From Rarobacter incanus (GTDB taxonomy: Bacteria > Actinomycetota > Actinomycetes > Actinomycetales > Cellulomonadaceae): a stretch of 64,000 bases of DNA. The position numbers and the translations under genes are program-made. This document shows, one piece after another, positions 48,023 to 57,166 of the stretch (the stretch's first letter is position 1; each line of letters starts with the position of its first letter). The stretch spans positions 62,001-126,000 of the forward strand of contig NZ_VFNV01000001.1 of the NCBI RefSeq assembly GCF_006715765.1, written 5' to 3'. The notes under the pieces were generated by a model. That model did not search any database. It was not told the origin of the DNA and saw nothing but the letters and a program-made list of their open reading frames with translations.

Positions 48023-48533
48023 CCGATCCAGTGCAGTAGCCCGCGGGATCATTGACCGTGCTCGCGCAATGTCGCTGACCGTGGCGGCGGCAGAATCGCT
48101 CACCGGCGGTTTGGTCGCCGCGGCGTTGGTGGCTGTCCCCGGCGCATCCCATGTATTCCGCGGCGGGGTGGTTGCCTATGCGACCGACCTCAAACACTCA
48201 GTCCTGGGCGTCGATGCCGAGCTGCTGGCCAACAGGGGTCCCGTCGATGCTGAAGTGGCGCGACAGATGGCGGTCGGCGTTGCGAAACTGATGGGCGCCG
48301 ATATCGGGATCTCAACAACCGGTGCGGCCGGACCCGAACCGCAAGACGGACATGCGCCGGGCGAGGTCTACATTGCCGTTGCCGCATTTTCGCGCGGCGT
48401 GGGTGTCGTCGATGTCACGCGCCGCCTTCGCCTATCCGGCACTCGAGACGAGGTCCGGAGCGCCACTGTTGCCAGTCTATTGTCAGAGGTGCTGGCTACC
48501 CTGGAAACCGCCAGCCCGCCGGGACCGGAATAA
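48015..48533 (+). CDS. pncC: CinA C-terminal domain protein (nicotinamide-nucleotide amidase, PncC)
   Basis: 172 residues, just the amidohydrolase domain without the N-terminal MoaB-like part of full CinA. It starts inside the pgsA end. SLTVAAAESLTGGLVAAALVAVPGASHVFRGGVVAY and GISTTGAAGPEPQDGHAPGEVYIAV (read in pieces) are the PncC motifs, with the catalytic Ser in AESLTGG. It recycles NMN to nicotinate mononucleotide. Confidence 0.92.
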   Translation: MADRSSAVARGIIDRARAMSLTVAAAESLTGGLVAAALVAVPGASHVFRGGVVAYATDLKHSVLGVDAELLANRGPVDAEVARQMAVGVAKLMGADIGISTTGAAGPEPQDGHAPGEVYIAVAAFSRGVGVVDVTRRLRLSGTRDEVRSATVASLLSEVLATLETASPPGPE

Positions 48534-48687
48534 TACCGGAACCGAACGGGTTGTAAACACCAGAGAAATAAGTGGCCGGTAGGCTGGAGCTCAGCGCGGG
48601 TGGGGACACCGGGCGATGGGCGGGCCGTGCGGGCCGGAGTTGTTGCGAAAGTGAGCGAGTGAGTCTTTCGGGAATGGGAGGAACGAA

Positions 48688-49017
48688 ATGATCGTTTTAC
48701 GCAGGGAAATTGGGGATGTATTGCGCGATTTGCGGCGGCGTCAGGGACGCACTCTCCGTGAAGTTTCCTCCCAGGCGCGGGTGTCCCTTGGATACTTGAG
48801 CGAGGTTGAGCGAGGGCAAAAGGAAGCATCGTCGGAGCTGCTCGGTTCGATTTGCGAGGCTCTTGACATCCCGATGTCGTCGGTGTTGCACCGCGTCGCC
48901 GACCGCCTCGAGATTGCGGAGGCACTTGCTAACTCCGATCTCGCCGCAGCCGGTCTGACCATGGACGATCTGCGGGACCCGGCTCGGGAATTGAGCGCCG
49001 CCGGATCGCGCTACTGA
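48688..49017 (+). CDS. clgR: ClgR-type XRE-family transcriptional regulator
   Basis: 109 residues; GGGAGGAACG before the ATG. The helix-turn-helix is [48 protein letters not shown], read as one domain at residues ~9-58. This matches ClgR, which activates clp protease and stress genes in actinobacteria and lies between cinA and recA. The C-terminal tail is short. TAGGCT at 48580-48585 in the 154-bp upstream gap may be its promoter, giving a ~100-nt leader. Confidence 0.9.
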   Translation: MIVLRREIGDVLRDLRRRQGRTLREVSSQARVSLGYLSEVERGQKEASSELLGSICEALDIPMSSVLHRVADRLEIAEALANSDLAAAGLTMDDLRDPARELSAAGSRY

Positions 49018-49023
49018 GCCGGC

Positions 49024-49245
49024 GTGGATCTTCGCGAGTTCCATCGGTGCGTCGACCACGTGTTCGGTGTTGGCCACGGGCGCACGATCATCGAGAGTCA
49101 CGTGATCGCAACGCTGGGGAGTGCGACCCCTGCACAGCTGTTAGCGGATGGCGTACGACCGGACCACGTGTGGGGCGCGTTGTGGGCGGAGTTTGAGATT
49201 AGCGACGAGTTCCGCTGGGGCCTGCCGGAGCCGCGCGCGAAGTGA
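49024..49245 (+). CDS. DUF3046 family protein
   Basis: 73 residues from GTG 49024, six bases after clgR. MDLREFHRCVDHVFG, then VIATLGSATPAQLLADGVRPDHVWGAL and EFEISDEFRWG fit DUF3046, a small actinobacterial family found just upstream of recA. The function is unknown. Followed by a strong terminator. Confidence 0.85.
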   Translation: MDLREFHRCVDHVFGVGHGRTIIESHVIATLGSATPAQLLADGVRPDHVWGALWAEFEISDEFRWGLPEPRAK

Positions 49246-49258
49246 CTGTTCTACCTAG

Positions 49259-49293
49259 AAATGCCTGGTGGGGTTGTCCTCCACCAGGCATTT
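49259..49293 (+). terminator. Terminator after DUF3046
   Basis: 13-bp perfect stem AAATGCCTGGTGG/CCACCAGGCATTT with a 9-base loop. It isolates recA from clgR. Confidence 0.85.
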
Positions 49294-49339
49294 GTGCGCG
49301 CGCAGGCGCGCCACTGCGCGCGACACGCGGGGTAGCGGT

Positions 49340-49392
49340 TCGAACATGTGTGCGATATTAGGCTATGGTTGTCAGCAGGAAAGTTATCCACA
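49340..49392 (+). promoter_or_regulatory. recA control region: LexA-like box, -10 hexamer, DnaA box
   Basis: TCGAACATGTGTGCGA (49340-49355) differs at one base from the actinobacterial SOS consensus TCGAAC-N4-GTTCGA. TAGGCT (49359-49364) just downstream is a -10 candidate, so LexA would block the promoter. TTGTCAG (49369-49375) recalls the start of LexA-independent recA promoters but the rest does not fit. TTATCCACA (49384-49392) is a perfect DnaA box. Confidence 0.6.
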
Positions 49393-49513
49393 ATTGCTCG
49401 TTCGCGCTTCGGCGCGCAAGTGAATCTGGTGATGTCAGAGGTGGCACGTACCTTTGGGGAAGTCCCCGGTACGGACAATGACTTTGGCGTAGACCAATAG
49501 AAAGGCAAGTAAC

Positions 49514-50530
49514 ATGGCGGCTCCCGTAGATCGTGAAAAGGCGCTTGAGGCGGCGCTTGCGCAAATCGACCGCAGCTTCGGTAAGGGCTCGGTTATGCGG
49601 CTTGGCGCGGAGGATCGCGCCAAGGTTGCAGTTATTCCCACGGGTTCGATAGCGCTCGATGTGGCTCTCGGGATCGGTGGTCTGCCACGCGGGCGTGTCA
49701 TTGAGGTCTATGGCCCGGAATCTTCCGGAAAGACGACGGTTGCGTTGCATGCCGTCGCGAACGCGCAACGGGCCGGCGGAATCGCGGCATTCATCGATGC
49801 GGAACACGCGCTCGACCCCGAATATGCCAAGAAACTCGGGGTCGATACCGACGCTCTCTTGGTGTCGCAGCCGGATACTGGCGAACAAGCGCTCGAAATC
49901 GCGGACATGTTGATCCGCTCCGGGGCGATCGACATTATCGTGATCGACTCTGTGGCAGCGTTGGTTCCGAAGGCGGAAATCGAAGGCGAAATGGGCGATA
50001 GCCACGTGGGCCTCCAGGCGCGTCTTATGTCCCAGGCATTGCGCAAGATCACCGGAGCCCTATCGGGATCCGGTACGACCGCCATCTTCATTAACCAGTT
50101 GCGCGAGAAGATCGGCGTGTTTTTTGGCTCGCCCGAAACGACTACTGGCGGCAAGGCACTGAAGTTCTATGCGTCCGTGCGGTTGGACATCCGCCGAATC
50201 GAAACGCTGAAGGAAGGCACCAATCCCGTAGGCAACCGGACGCGAGTCAAGGTCGTCAAGAACAAGATGGCTCCGCCGTTCAAGCAGGCCGAATTCGACA
50301 TCCTCTACGGGATCGGAATCTCCCGCGAAGGCAGCCTAATTGACCTGGGGGTCGAACACGGGATCGTCCGCAAGTCCGGATCGTGGTTCACCTACGACGG
50401 CGACCAACTCGGACAGGGTAAGGAGAACGTCCGTGCATTCCTGCGAGACAACCCAGACTTGGCCGCCGAGATCGAAGACAAAATTCGCACCAAGCTTGGC
50501 ATAGGTGACGTCCCCGAATCAGAAGATTAG
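49514..50530 (+). CDS. recA: Recombinase RecA
   Basis: 338 residues, no intein. [24 protein letters not shown], Walker [42 protein letters not shown] and [22 protein letters not shown]. Drives homologous recombination and LexA self-cleavage. A ~120-nt leader separates it from the SOS-type promoter region. recX follows at once. Confidence 0.99.
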   Translation: MAAPVDREKALEAALAQIDRSFGKGSVMRLGAEDRAKVAVIPTGSIALDVALGIGGLPRGRVIEVYGPESSGKTTVALHAVANAQRAGGIAAFIDAEHALDPEYAKKLGVDTDALLVSQPDTGEQALEIADMLIRSGAIDIIVIDSVAALVPKAEIEGEMGDSHVGLQARLMSQALRKITGALSGSGTTAIFINQLREKIGVFFGSPETTTGGKALKFYASVRLDIRRIETLKEGTNPVGNRTRVKVVKNKMAPPFKQAEFDILYGIGISREGSLIDLGVEHGIVRKSGSWFTYDGDQLGQGKENVRAFLRDNPDLAAEIEDKIRTKLGIGDVPESED

Positions 50531-50534
50531 AAAG

Positions 50535-51059
50535 ATGCGGGGGGCGCGGGCGATGACGGCGGGCACAAAGAGCAAGGAACCGGTGGACGCAAGCGACTAC
50601 GATGGCGCGCGCGAGCGCGCTTTGAGGATTCTCACCGCCGCCCCGCAGTCGACGGGGACGATACTGCATCGCCTCGTCGAAAGTGGGTACAGCGATGACG
50701 TGGCCAGGTGCGTGACGCAGCGTTTGGTCGAGGTCGCGCTCATCGACGATTGGGCGTATGCCGCTGCCAGGGTGCGTTCGCGGCGCGATGCGTCCGGCTG
50801 GTCGCGGCGGGCGGTATCCCAGGAGCTTGCGCAAAAGCGAGTCCCGGCTGACGTTCGGGCAGCGGTTTTGGATGCGGAATACCCGGCGGATCTGGAGGCA
50901 GACGTCGCGGCCAAGGCGGCGCTGGCGATGGTACGCAAACTGGCGGGCCGCGAAGCGACCGAGGCGGCCCGCGCGATACACGCGCGCCTTATGCGCAGGG
51001 GATTTGGGTCTGGTGTATGCCAAGATGCCGTTAGGCGCGCGGGCTTCGATCGTTACTAG
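50535..51059 (+). CDS. recX: Regulatory protein RecX
   Basis: About 174 residues, modulator of RecA filaments. RALRILTAAPQSTGTILHRLVESGYSDDVARCVTQRLVEVALIDDWAYAAARVRSR is the first three-helix repeat set; GWSRRAVSQELAQKRVPADVRAAVLD is the second. It begins within 5-25 bases of the recA stop (ATG 50535 or 50553), so it is read from the recA mRNA. Confidence 0.9.
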   Translation: MRGARAMTAGTKSKEPVDASDYDGARERALRILTAAPQSTGTILHRLVESGYSDDVARCVTQRLVEVALIDDWAYAAARVRSRRDASGWSRRAVSQELAQKRVPADVRAAVLDAEYPADLEADVAAKAALAMVRKLAGREATEAARAIHARLMRRGFGSGVCQDAVRRAGFDRY

Positions 51060-51171
51060 CCGGCGGGGCCTAGCTCGGTGACGCGCGGCACATATAACTC
51101 GCATCCTATTCCCAGGAATTGTTAGGCCTGGTGGCGTAGGCTTCCGTAGAGGACGGTCTTGGAGGCGAGCG

Positions 51172-52725
51172 ATGTTTGGCGTACTGGAGTGGGGCTACGT
51201 GCTTGCGCTCCTGAGCGCCTGTCTCATCGCTCTAGTGCTTGTATTAGTGGCTCGCCGCGAGGCGGCGGCGGTTAGGCGGCGAGCGGCCGACGAGACCGCC
51301 GAACAGCGTCAGCGTCTGCGCGAACGCGAGGCGGAACTGGCCCAGCGGCGTCAGGAAGTGCGATCGCTCGAACACGAGTTGTCGGATGAGCGCAGGGCTT
51401 TGCGCAAGCAGCGCGGGCGGATCGCGCGGCGCGAAGAGGAACTTGTGGCGGAACGCGCGAGGCTCAGCGAGTTGCGGGCCGAACACGTTGGGCGGATGGC
51501 CAGGGAGCTTGAATCGCTGGCGGGCATGACTTCCGACGAGGCACGGCGCCAGCTAGCCGAGCAGCAGATCGAAGAAGCACGGGCCGCTGCGGCGGCCGTG
51601 ATTCGGTCCGTTGAGGATGAGGCCCGCCGCACCGCGGACGAGCGTTCCCGGCAGATCGTGGTCGAGGCCATGAGCAGGGTGGCCGTCCCGGAGAGTTCCA
51701 GCAGCGCGACCGTCGTGATCGCGCTGCCAAACTCCGAGATGCGTGGTCGTATCATCGGAAAAGAGGGGCGCAACATCCGCACTTTCGAGGCCAGCGCGGG
51801 CGTCGACGTGCTGATCGAGGACACCAGTACGCACGTCATGGTGTCAACATTCGACCCGGAACGACGTGAAATCGCTGCGGTGGCGCTGCAATCCTTGGTC
51901 GATGACGGCAGGATCAACCCGCAAAGGATCGAGGATGCACTCGTGAGCGCGCGGGCGTCCACGGCCGAACGCGGTATGGAAGCCGGGCAGGCCGCGGCCC
52001 GCGACGCTGGGGTGCGCGATGTCGATCCGGCGATAATCGAAGTGATGGGTAGGCTGCGGTTTCGGACCTCGTTCGGGCAAAATGTCCTGCGGCACTGCGT
52101 TGAGGCGGCGCATATCGCCGCCCACGTCGCCGAACAGGTGAACGCCGACGTCGACATTGCCCGGCGGGCAGCATTCTTTCATGATATAGGCAAGGCCTTC
52201 ACGGGAGAGGGCGGCGGCACGCATGCCCTCCAGGGCGCCTGGTTTATCGAACAGCACGGAGAATCGGCCCCGGTGGTTGCAGCCGTGGCGGCACACCACG
52301 ACGAGGTGCCGCACCACAGTGTGGAATCGGTGCTGGTGCAGATCGCGGACGCCGTCTCCGCGTCGCGTCCTGGCGCCAGGCGTGACGAGCAGGAACACCT
52401 AGTGCAGCGGATGCAGGACTTGGAGAACGTGGCACTGACGGTTGGCGGTGTGCAGAGCGCGTACGCGATGGCGGCCGGCCGGGAATTGCGCGTGGTGGTT
52501 GAGCCGACTGCGGTGGCGGACGGCGACATGGGATGGATAGCCAGGGAAGTGGCGCGGCGCATCGAATCCAAAGCGGAGCGCAGTGCTGTGGTGCGGGTCA
52601 CCGTCGTTCGCGAGGTGCGGGCAACGGCCACAACCGACGGGCTGTCCCATAGTGAACCGGAGAACGCCGCGGACCGCGGCGGGCAGGCCGGCACGCGAGT
52701 CTCCGTCAACGAGAGCGTTGCCTAG
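51172..52725 (+). CDS. rny: Ribonuclease Y
   Basis: Membrane-anchored endoribonuclease starting bulk mRNA decay. 517 residues. N-terminal membrane helix (~8-27), a long Glu/Arg-rich coiled coil to ~150, KH domain with IALPNSEMRGRIIGKEGRNIRTFE, and HD domain with RHCVEAAHIAAHVAEQ, AAFFHDIGKA and AAHHDEVPHHSVES. The C-terminal ~30 residues are a variable tail. The context (recA-recX-rny-miaB) is common in actinobacteria that have RNase Y. TAGGCT (51137-51142) may be its promoter. Confidence 0.95.
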   Translation: MFGVLEWGYVLALLSACLIALVLVLVARREAAAVRRRAADETAEQRQRLREREAELAQRRQEVRSLEHELSDERRALRKQRGRIARREEELVAERARLSELRAEHVGRMARELESLAGMTSDEARRQLAEQQIEEARAAAAAVIRSVEDEARRTADERSRQIVVEAMSRVAVPESSSSATVVIALPNSEMRGRIIGKEGRNIRTFEASAGVDVLIEDTSTHVMVSTFDPERREIAAVALQSLVDDGRINPQRIEDALVSARASTAERGMEAGQAAARDAGVRDVDPAIIEVMGRLRFRTSFGQNVLRHCVEAAHIAAHVAEQVNADVDIARRAAFFHDIGKAFTGEGGGTHALQGAWFIEQHGESAPVVAAVAAHHDEVPHHSVESVLVQIADAVSASRPGARRDEQEHLVQRMQDLENVALTVGGVQSAYAMAAGRELRVVVEPTAVADGDMGWIAREVARRIESKAERSAVVRVTVVREVRATATTDGLSHSEPENAADRGGQAGTRVSVNESVA

Positions 52726-52754
52726 AGTCGCTCCGGTTCGCAACCCGCAGCGAT

Positions 52755-52771
52755 TAGAATGATCGGCGATG
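52755..52771 (+). promoter_or_regulatory. -10 element abutting the miaB start
   Basis: TAGAAT (52755-52760), eight bases, then ATG 52769; no purine-rich binding site. Confidence 0.55.
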
Positions 52772-54370
52772 TCTACCTCCACCCTAGAAAACGCATCGAG
52801 CAAGCCAACCTACGTCGTCAAGACGCTCGGCTGCCAGATGAACGTCCACGATTCCGAGCACCTAGCAGGAATGCTTGAACAGGCCGGTTACGCCGCCGCC
52901 GACCCGGAGCACGCAGCGGCCTCGGACGCAGACGTCGTCGTGATCAACACGTGTGCCGTCCGTGAAAATGCGTCCGGCAAACTTTACGGCATGCTCGGGC
53001 ACCTGGCCTCGACAAAGGCGGCTCGCCCCGGGATGCAGATAGCCGTTGGCGGATGCTTGGCGCAAAAGGACCGCGGGACGATTGCCAAGCGCGCCCCGTG
53101 GGTTGACGTTGTGATCGGCACGCACAACCTCGATGCGCTGGTTCCTATGCTCGAACGAGCGCGACACAATCGGCGAGCGGAGGTGGAGATCGCAGAGTCG
53201 TTGCAGGTCTTCCCCTCGACGCTGCCTACCAAACGTGAGTCGGTCTACGCCGGGTGGGTCTCCATATCTGTTGGCTGCAACAACACCTGCACCTTCTGCA
53301 TCGTCCCGCATCTGCGCGGCAAGGAGCGCGACAGGCGTCCCGGGCAGGTTTTGGCCGAGGTCCAGTCCTTGGTCGAAAACGGTGCGATCGAAGTGACGCT
53401 GTTGGGTCAGAACGTCAATTCCTACGGCGTCGAATTTGGGGACCGCGGCGCATTCGCAAAGCTGCTTCGCGCCTGCGGCGAGATCGCCGGGTTGGAACGG
53501 GTCAGGTTCACCTCGCCGCACCCCGCCGCGTTCACCACCGACGTGATCGAAGCGATGGCGCAGACCCCCAACGTCATGCCTAGCCTGCACATGCCGCTGC
53601 AATCGGGATCCGATCGGGTCTTGCGCGCTATGCGCCGCTCGTACCGGTCCGCGAAGTTCCTGCGGATTCTTTCCGAAGTGCGCGAGCAGATTCCCGACGC
53701 GGCGATCACTACCGACATCATCGTCGGTTTCCCGGGCGAAACTGAAGAGGACTTTCAGCAGACGTTGGACGTGGTCCGGGAGGCGCGGTTCTCGTCGGCA
53801 TTTACGTTCCAATACTCCCCGCGCCCCGGAACTCCCGCTGCCGACCTGGCCGACCAAATCCCGAAGGAGATCGTCCAGGAACGCTACAACCGGCTGTTGG
53901 CGCTCCAAGAGGAAATCAGCGCCGCGGAGTCGCAGTCGCTTGAAGGCACCGTCGTCGAAGTGCTCGTCGCCGAGCACCAGGGCAAGAAGGACGGCACTCG
54001 CGGACGCATATCGGGGCGTTCGCGAGACAATCGGCTGGTCCACGTTTCGCTGCCGAAGGAAATAGGCCACGCCCTGGGGCGCGACGGGCTAGACGACCCG
54101 CGCTTGGCGCACGACATCGATTCGCGCCTCCCACGGCCGGGCGACCTGGTCAGGGCGCGCGTGACTCGCGGGGCGCCGCACTTCCTGGTCGCCGATTCGG
54201 CCCTCGAGGGTGGGATTTTCGAAGTGCGCAGGACTGCCTCGGGAGACGCCTGGGCGCAGCGCGAGCGCGCACGGTTGGGATCCGACCACGACCATGGCGG
54301 CGCGCAGGCGACGCCGACCGCCGTGACGCTGGGCATGCCGATGGTGCGCTCGGGCGCAGCGACCGCGTAG
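52769..54370 (+). CDS. miaB: tRNA-2-methylthio-N6-dimethylallyladenosine synthase MiaB
   Basis: Radical-SAM methylthiotransferase acting on i6A37 of tRNA. 533 residues. N-terminal cluster domain ([41 protein letters not shown]), radical-SAM cysteines [47 protein letters not shown] and a TRAM domain. The C-terminal ~60 residues extend beyond the family core. It is six bases upstream of miaA, whose product makes its substrate. Confidence 0.97.
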   Translation: MSTSTLENASSKPTYVVKTLGCQMNVHDSEHLAGMLEQAGYAAADPEHAAASDADVVVINTCAVRENASGKLYGMLGHLASTKAARPGMQIAVGGCLAQKDRGTIAKRAPWVDVVIGTHNLDALVPMLERARHNRRAEVEIAESLQVFPSTLPTKRESVYAGWVSISVGCNNTCTFCIVPHLRGKERDRRPGQVLAEVQSLVENGAIEVTLLGQNVNSYGVEFGDRGAFAKLLRACGEIAGLERVRFTSPHPAAFTTDVIEAMAQTPNVMPSLHMPLQSGSDRVLRAMRRSYRSAKFLRILSEVREQIPDAAITTDIIVGFPGETEEDFQQTLDVVREARFSSAFTFQYSPRPGTPAADLADQIPKEIVQERYNRLLALQEEISAAESQSLEGTVVEVLVAEHQGKKDGTRGRISGRSRDNRLVHVSLPKEIGHALGRDGLDDPRLAHDIDSRLPRPGDLVRARVTRGAPHFLVADSALEGGIFEVRRTASGDAWAQRERARLGSDHDHGGAQATPTAVTLGMPMVRSGAATA

Positions 54371-54376
54371 GCGTCT

Positions 54377-55408
54377 ATGTCCTTCCCACTGCCCGTGATC
54401 GGTATCGTCGGTCCGACCGCTGCTGGCAAGTCCGACCTGGCTCTCGACATTGCTGAGCAGCTGGGTGGGCCCGATCGCGTCGAAATCGTGGGCGCCGATG
54501 CATCGCAGCTGTATCGCGGCATGGATATCGGAACCGCGAAGCTGCCACTTGCGCAGCGGCGCGGTTACGTCCATCACCTCATCGATGTGCTCGATGTGAC
54601 ACAGGATGCGTCGGTTGCCGCCTACCAACGAAACGCCAGGAACGCGCTGGCCGACATCGCGGGGCGCGGCAAACGGGCGATCCTTGTCGGCGGATCGGGA
54701 CTTTACGTTCGCGCGGTGTTGGATCACATTGACTTCCCGGGCGTAGACGCGCAGATCAGATCCGCTATCGAGGCCCGCGCGGAGCGTATCGGGACCGCGG
54801 CGTTGTATGCGGAACTGGTCGCGAAGGACCCGGCAGCCGCCAGCGCGATCGGGCCCGCCAACGTGCGCCGAATAGTGCGGGCTCTCGAGGTGATTGAGCT
54901 GACGGGCAGGCCTTTCAGCGCCAATTTGCCGCGCCAAGAGTACGTCGTGCCCGCGATCCAGATTGGCGTGGATATGGACCGCGCCGACCTTGATGCGCGC
55001 ATAGCGCGCCGCACCGAATCGATGTTCGAACTCGGATTCGAGGACGAGGTCCGCGCCATCGTGGAAGCAGTCACTCCTTCACGAACCGCGTGGCGGGCAG
55101 TCGGGTACCGCGAGGTGCAGGATCTAATCGGGGGCGCCCGCACGCGCGATGAAACCGCGGCCTCGATCACCGCCGCAACGAGGCGTCTGGCGCGAAAGCA
55201 AATGGGATGGTTCGGACGCGATCCCCGCGTTCACTGGATCCGCGCCGATCGGATGGGTCTCGCCGAGTCCCCAACCGGGCGGGGCGTCATTACTGCGGCG
55301 CTCGACATCATCGCGGCGGGCGACGCGGCGCCGCAAGAAACCCTCACCCGGAACGTGGGGAGCGTGCCTTCGGCAATGGAACCGACACGTCGTACGCTTG
55401 GTTCATGA
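54377..55408 (+). CDS. miaA: tRNA dimethylallyltransferase MiaA
   Basis: Adds the dimethylallyl group to A37 of tRNAs. 343 residues. P-loop IGIVGPTAAGKSDLALD, GADASQLYRGMDIGTAKLP, VGGSGLYVRAVLD, and NVRRIVRALEVIELTG. WRAVGYREV is the usual AIGYKE motif with small changes. The C-terminus overlaps dapF by four bases. Confidence 0.96.
   Translation: MSFPLPVIGIVGPTAAGKSDLALDIAEQLGGPDRVEIVGADASQLYRGMDIGTAKLPLAQRRGYVHHLIDVLDVTQDASVAAYQRNARNALADIAGRGKRAILVGGSGLYVRAVLDHIDFPGVDAQIRSAIEARAERIGTAALYAELVAKDPAAASAIGPANVRRIVRALEVIELTGRPFSANLPRQEYVVPAIQIGVDMDRADLDARIARRTESMFELGFEDEVRAIVEAVTPSRTAWRAVGYREVQDLIGGARTRDETAASITAATRRLARKQMGWFGRDPRVHWIRADRMGLAESPTGRGVITAALDIIAAGDAAPQETLTRNVGSVPSAMEPTRRTLGS
55393..55407 (+). 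promoter_or_regulatory. -10 element for dapF inside the end of miaA
   Basis: TACGCT (55393-55398), TGGTTC, then ATG 55405. The promoter would lie within miaA codons, allowing dapF to be made from a leaderless transcript apart from miaBA. Confidence 0.5.
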
Positions 55409-56301
55409 CGCGCATTCAGGCAGCCAAGGGGCACGGCACGAAGAATGATTTTGTACTAGTTTTTGACCCCCACGGCGACATCGAAATCGACGAGTCCCTG
55501 GTGCGAAAGCTCACCGACCGGCGGGCCGGAATCGGCGGAGACGGTCTTATACGCCTGATCCGCACCGACGCTCTGGGCGACGAGGCCACCTTGCAGGGCG
55601 ATGCCACCTGGTTCATGGACTACCGCAACGCCGATGGCTCGATCGCGCAGATGTGCGGCAATGGAGTACGCGTGGTGGCGGCGTTCTACGAGCACCTGGG
55701 TCTCGGCGACGTCGCGCGCGAACCGCTTGCGGTCGGGACTCGGGCGGGTGTGAAGACCGTGACCAAGGACTCCCAGTCCAGCTGGTACAGCGTCGACATG
55801 GGGCCGGCCTCGCTGACCTATGGGGATGCGGCCCGGAGCCGGGGCGCGGATAGCGAGGTCGTTGCCGACGGGCTTGGGATGGCGCCGCGCGCCGCGCTGA
55901 GCGTGGACATGGGGAACCCGCACACGGTGGTCGCGCTCGCGACCCCGCACGAGCTTGTTGGCCTGGATCTCGGTTCGCAACCGGCCGTCACGCCGGTGCC
56001 GAAGGACGGAAGCAACGTCGAATTTGCAGCAATACTCGACCCGCCGCGTGCGGGCGTCGGACATGCGAGCATGCGCGTGTTCGAACGCGGCGTGGGCGAA
56101 ACCCAGTCGTGTGGAACGGGAGCCTGCGCGGTGGCCGTCGCCCTCCACGAGTGGGGTGGGCCCAGCTCGCCGCGCACCTGGCGCATCGACGTGCCGGGAG
56201 GCAGCGTCGAGGTTGACCTCTCGAACCCGGCCACGGTTGTGCTGTCCGGTCCGGCGAGGATCGTTGCCGACCTGGATATTGACCTGACTCAGCTGGGCTA
56301 A
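55405..56301 (+). CDS. dapF: Diaminopimelate epimerase
   Basis: Converts LL- to meso-DAP for peptidoglycan and lysine. 298 residues from ATG 55405. KGHGTKNDFVLVFDPHG, RAGIGGDGLIRLIRTD, catalytic Cys pair in QMCGNGVRVVAAF and QSCGTGACAVAVAL, and VDMGNPHTVV. The longer upstream frame is miaA shadow. Meso-DAP in the wall is inferred from the presence of dapA, dapB and dapF. Confidence 0.96.
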   Translation: MTRIQAAKGHGTKNDFVLVFDPHGDIEIDESLVRKLTDRRAGIGGDGLIRLIRTDALGDEATLQGDATWFMDYRNADGSIAQMCGNGVRVVAAFYEHLGLGDVAREPLAVGTRAGVKTVTKDSQSSWYSVDMGPASLTYGDAARSRGADSEVVADGLGMAPRAALSVDMGNPHTVVALATPHELVGLDLGSQPAVTPVPKDGSNVEFAAILDPPRAGVGHASMRVFERGVGETQSCGTGACAVAVALHEWGGPSSPRTWRIDVPGGSVEVDLSNPATVVLSGPARIVADLDIDLTQLG

Positions 56302-56370
56302 TCACCCCGCTGCCGCCCGCGGCACCGGCCGGTCTTGGTCTCGTGCCGCCCGGTCGGTGCTCATGGGAAG

Positions 56371-57072
56371 CTAAGCGGTGCGATGCACGTGCAGGACGCG
56401 GAAACCGCGTCCGTGTGCTGCGCGGTCCACCTCGGCGATGAAGGGCCGCCCGGCGACGTCTGCGAGCGCAGTGTCCCCGGGGATACCGGAGCCGTTGGTG
56501 AGAGCGGTGAGCCACGCCTGTAGCGATTCGGCACCGAGCTTCTTGGCGACCACGAAGAAGGCGTCACCACCGACTGCGAGCCGTGACAACCATGCGCGGA
56601 TGAGGTCGTGCAATGCCGCCTTGCCAATGCGAATGGGAGGGTTGCTGGCTATCAGGTCGAAGGTGACCTCCGCGGGAACATCGTGGGGGAGCGCCGCCAA
56701 AACGCTTCCACCGACCGCATTGATCTCGGCGTTGTGGCGGGTGAGGCCTAGGGCGCGCTCGTTCACGTCGATGGCCCACACCGTCGAATCCGTGCCAGCC
56801 GCGAAAGCGATGGTCAACGCGACCGGGCCCCAGCCGCAGCCGAGGTCCAGGGCACTAACCGTCCTGCCGGATGCGTGTTGCGCGATGACGGGGAGCAGCA
56901 CCGAAGTCCCGGCATCGAGGTGCTCGCGCGAAAACACGCCCGGCGCGGTTGCGATGCGGCGAGGCGCGCCCCCGAGCTGCACCTGATGGTATTCGTATGC
57001 GGCGGGGTCTATCTCGTCCTTCGAAACAAAATAGTGGTCGGACTTCGGGGCCTCGCGGGGTGCTGTGCTCAC
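56371..57072 (-). CDS. Class I SAM-dependent methyltransferase (RsmC/RlmG-like)
   Basis: 233 residues. SAM motif I SALDLGCGWGPVALTIA, acidic motif WAIDVNERALGLTRHN, catalytic NPPI in LIASNPPIRIGK (the N-P-P-[FI] of N2-guanine methyltransferases such as RsmC). FSREHLDAGTSVLL is typical of the small-methyltransferase domain. It probably methylates a guanine of rRNA, but the exact site is not assignable. GTG start, with the TACCAT hexamer 6 bases upstream on the minus strand. Confidence 0.85.
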   Translation of the reverse strand: MSTAPREAPKSDHYFVSKDEIDPAAYEYHQVQLGGAPRRIATAPGVFSREHLDAGTSVLLPVIAQHASGRTVSALDLGCGWGPVALTIAFAAGTDSTVWAIDVNERALGLTRHNAEINAVGGSVLAALPHDVPAEVTFDLIASNPPIRIGKAALHDLIRAWLSRLAVGGDAFFVVAKKLGAESLQAWLTALTNGSGIPGDTALADVAGRPFIAEVDRAAHGRGFRVLHVHRTA

Positions 57073-57084
57073 CGCGTAATGGTA
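57070..57084 (-). promoter_or_regulatory. -10 element abutting the methyltransferase start
   Basis: On the minus strand TACCAT (57084-57079), TACGCG, then GTG at 57072. Six-base spacing, no Shine-Dalgarno. Confidence 0.5.
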
Positions 57085-57166
57085 TCGCTGCCAGCAAAAT
57101 AGTTGGTGCCCGTTCGCGCAGGCGTGGGATCATTGGGGGATATCGACAACCAATTGCAAGGATCCC

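Noticed and set aside
49369-49390. PafBC/RecA-NDp-type promoter (TTGTCAG...) upstream of recA
   Set aside because: TTGTCAG is present, but the following bases (GCA instead of GTG) and the spacing to a TANNNT hexamer do not fit the known consensus.
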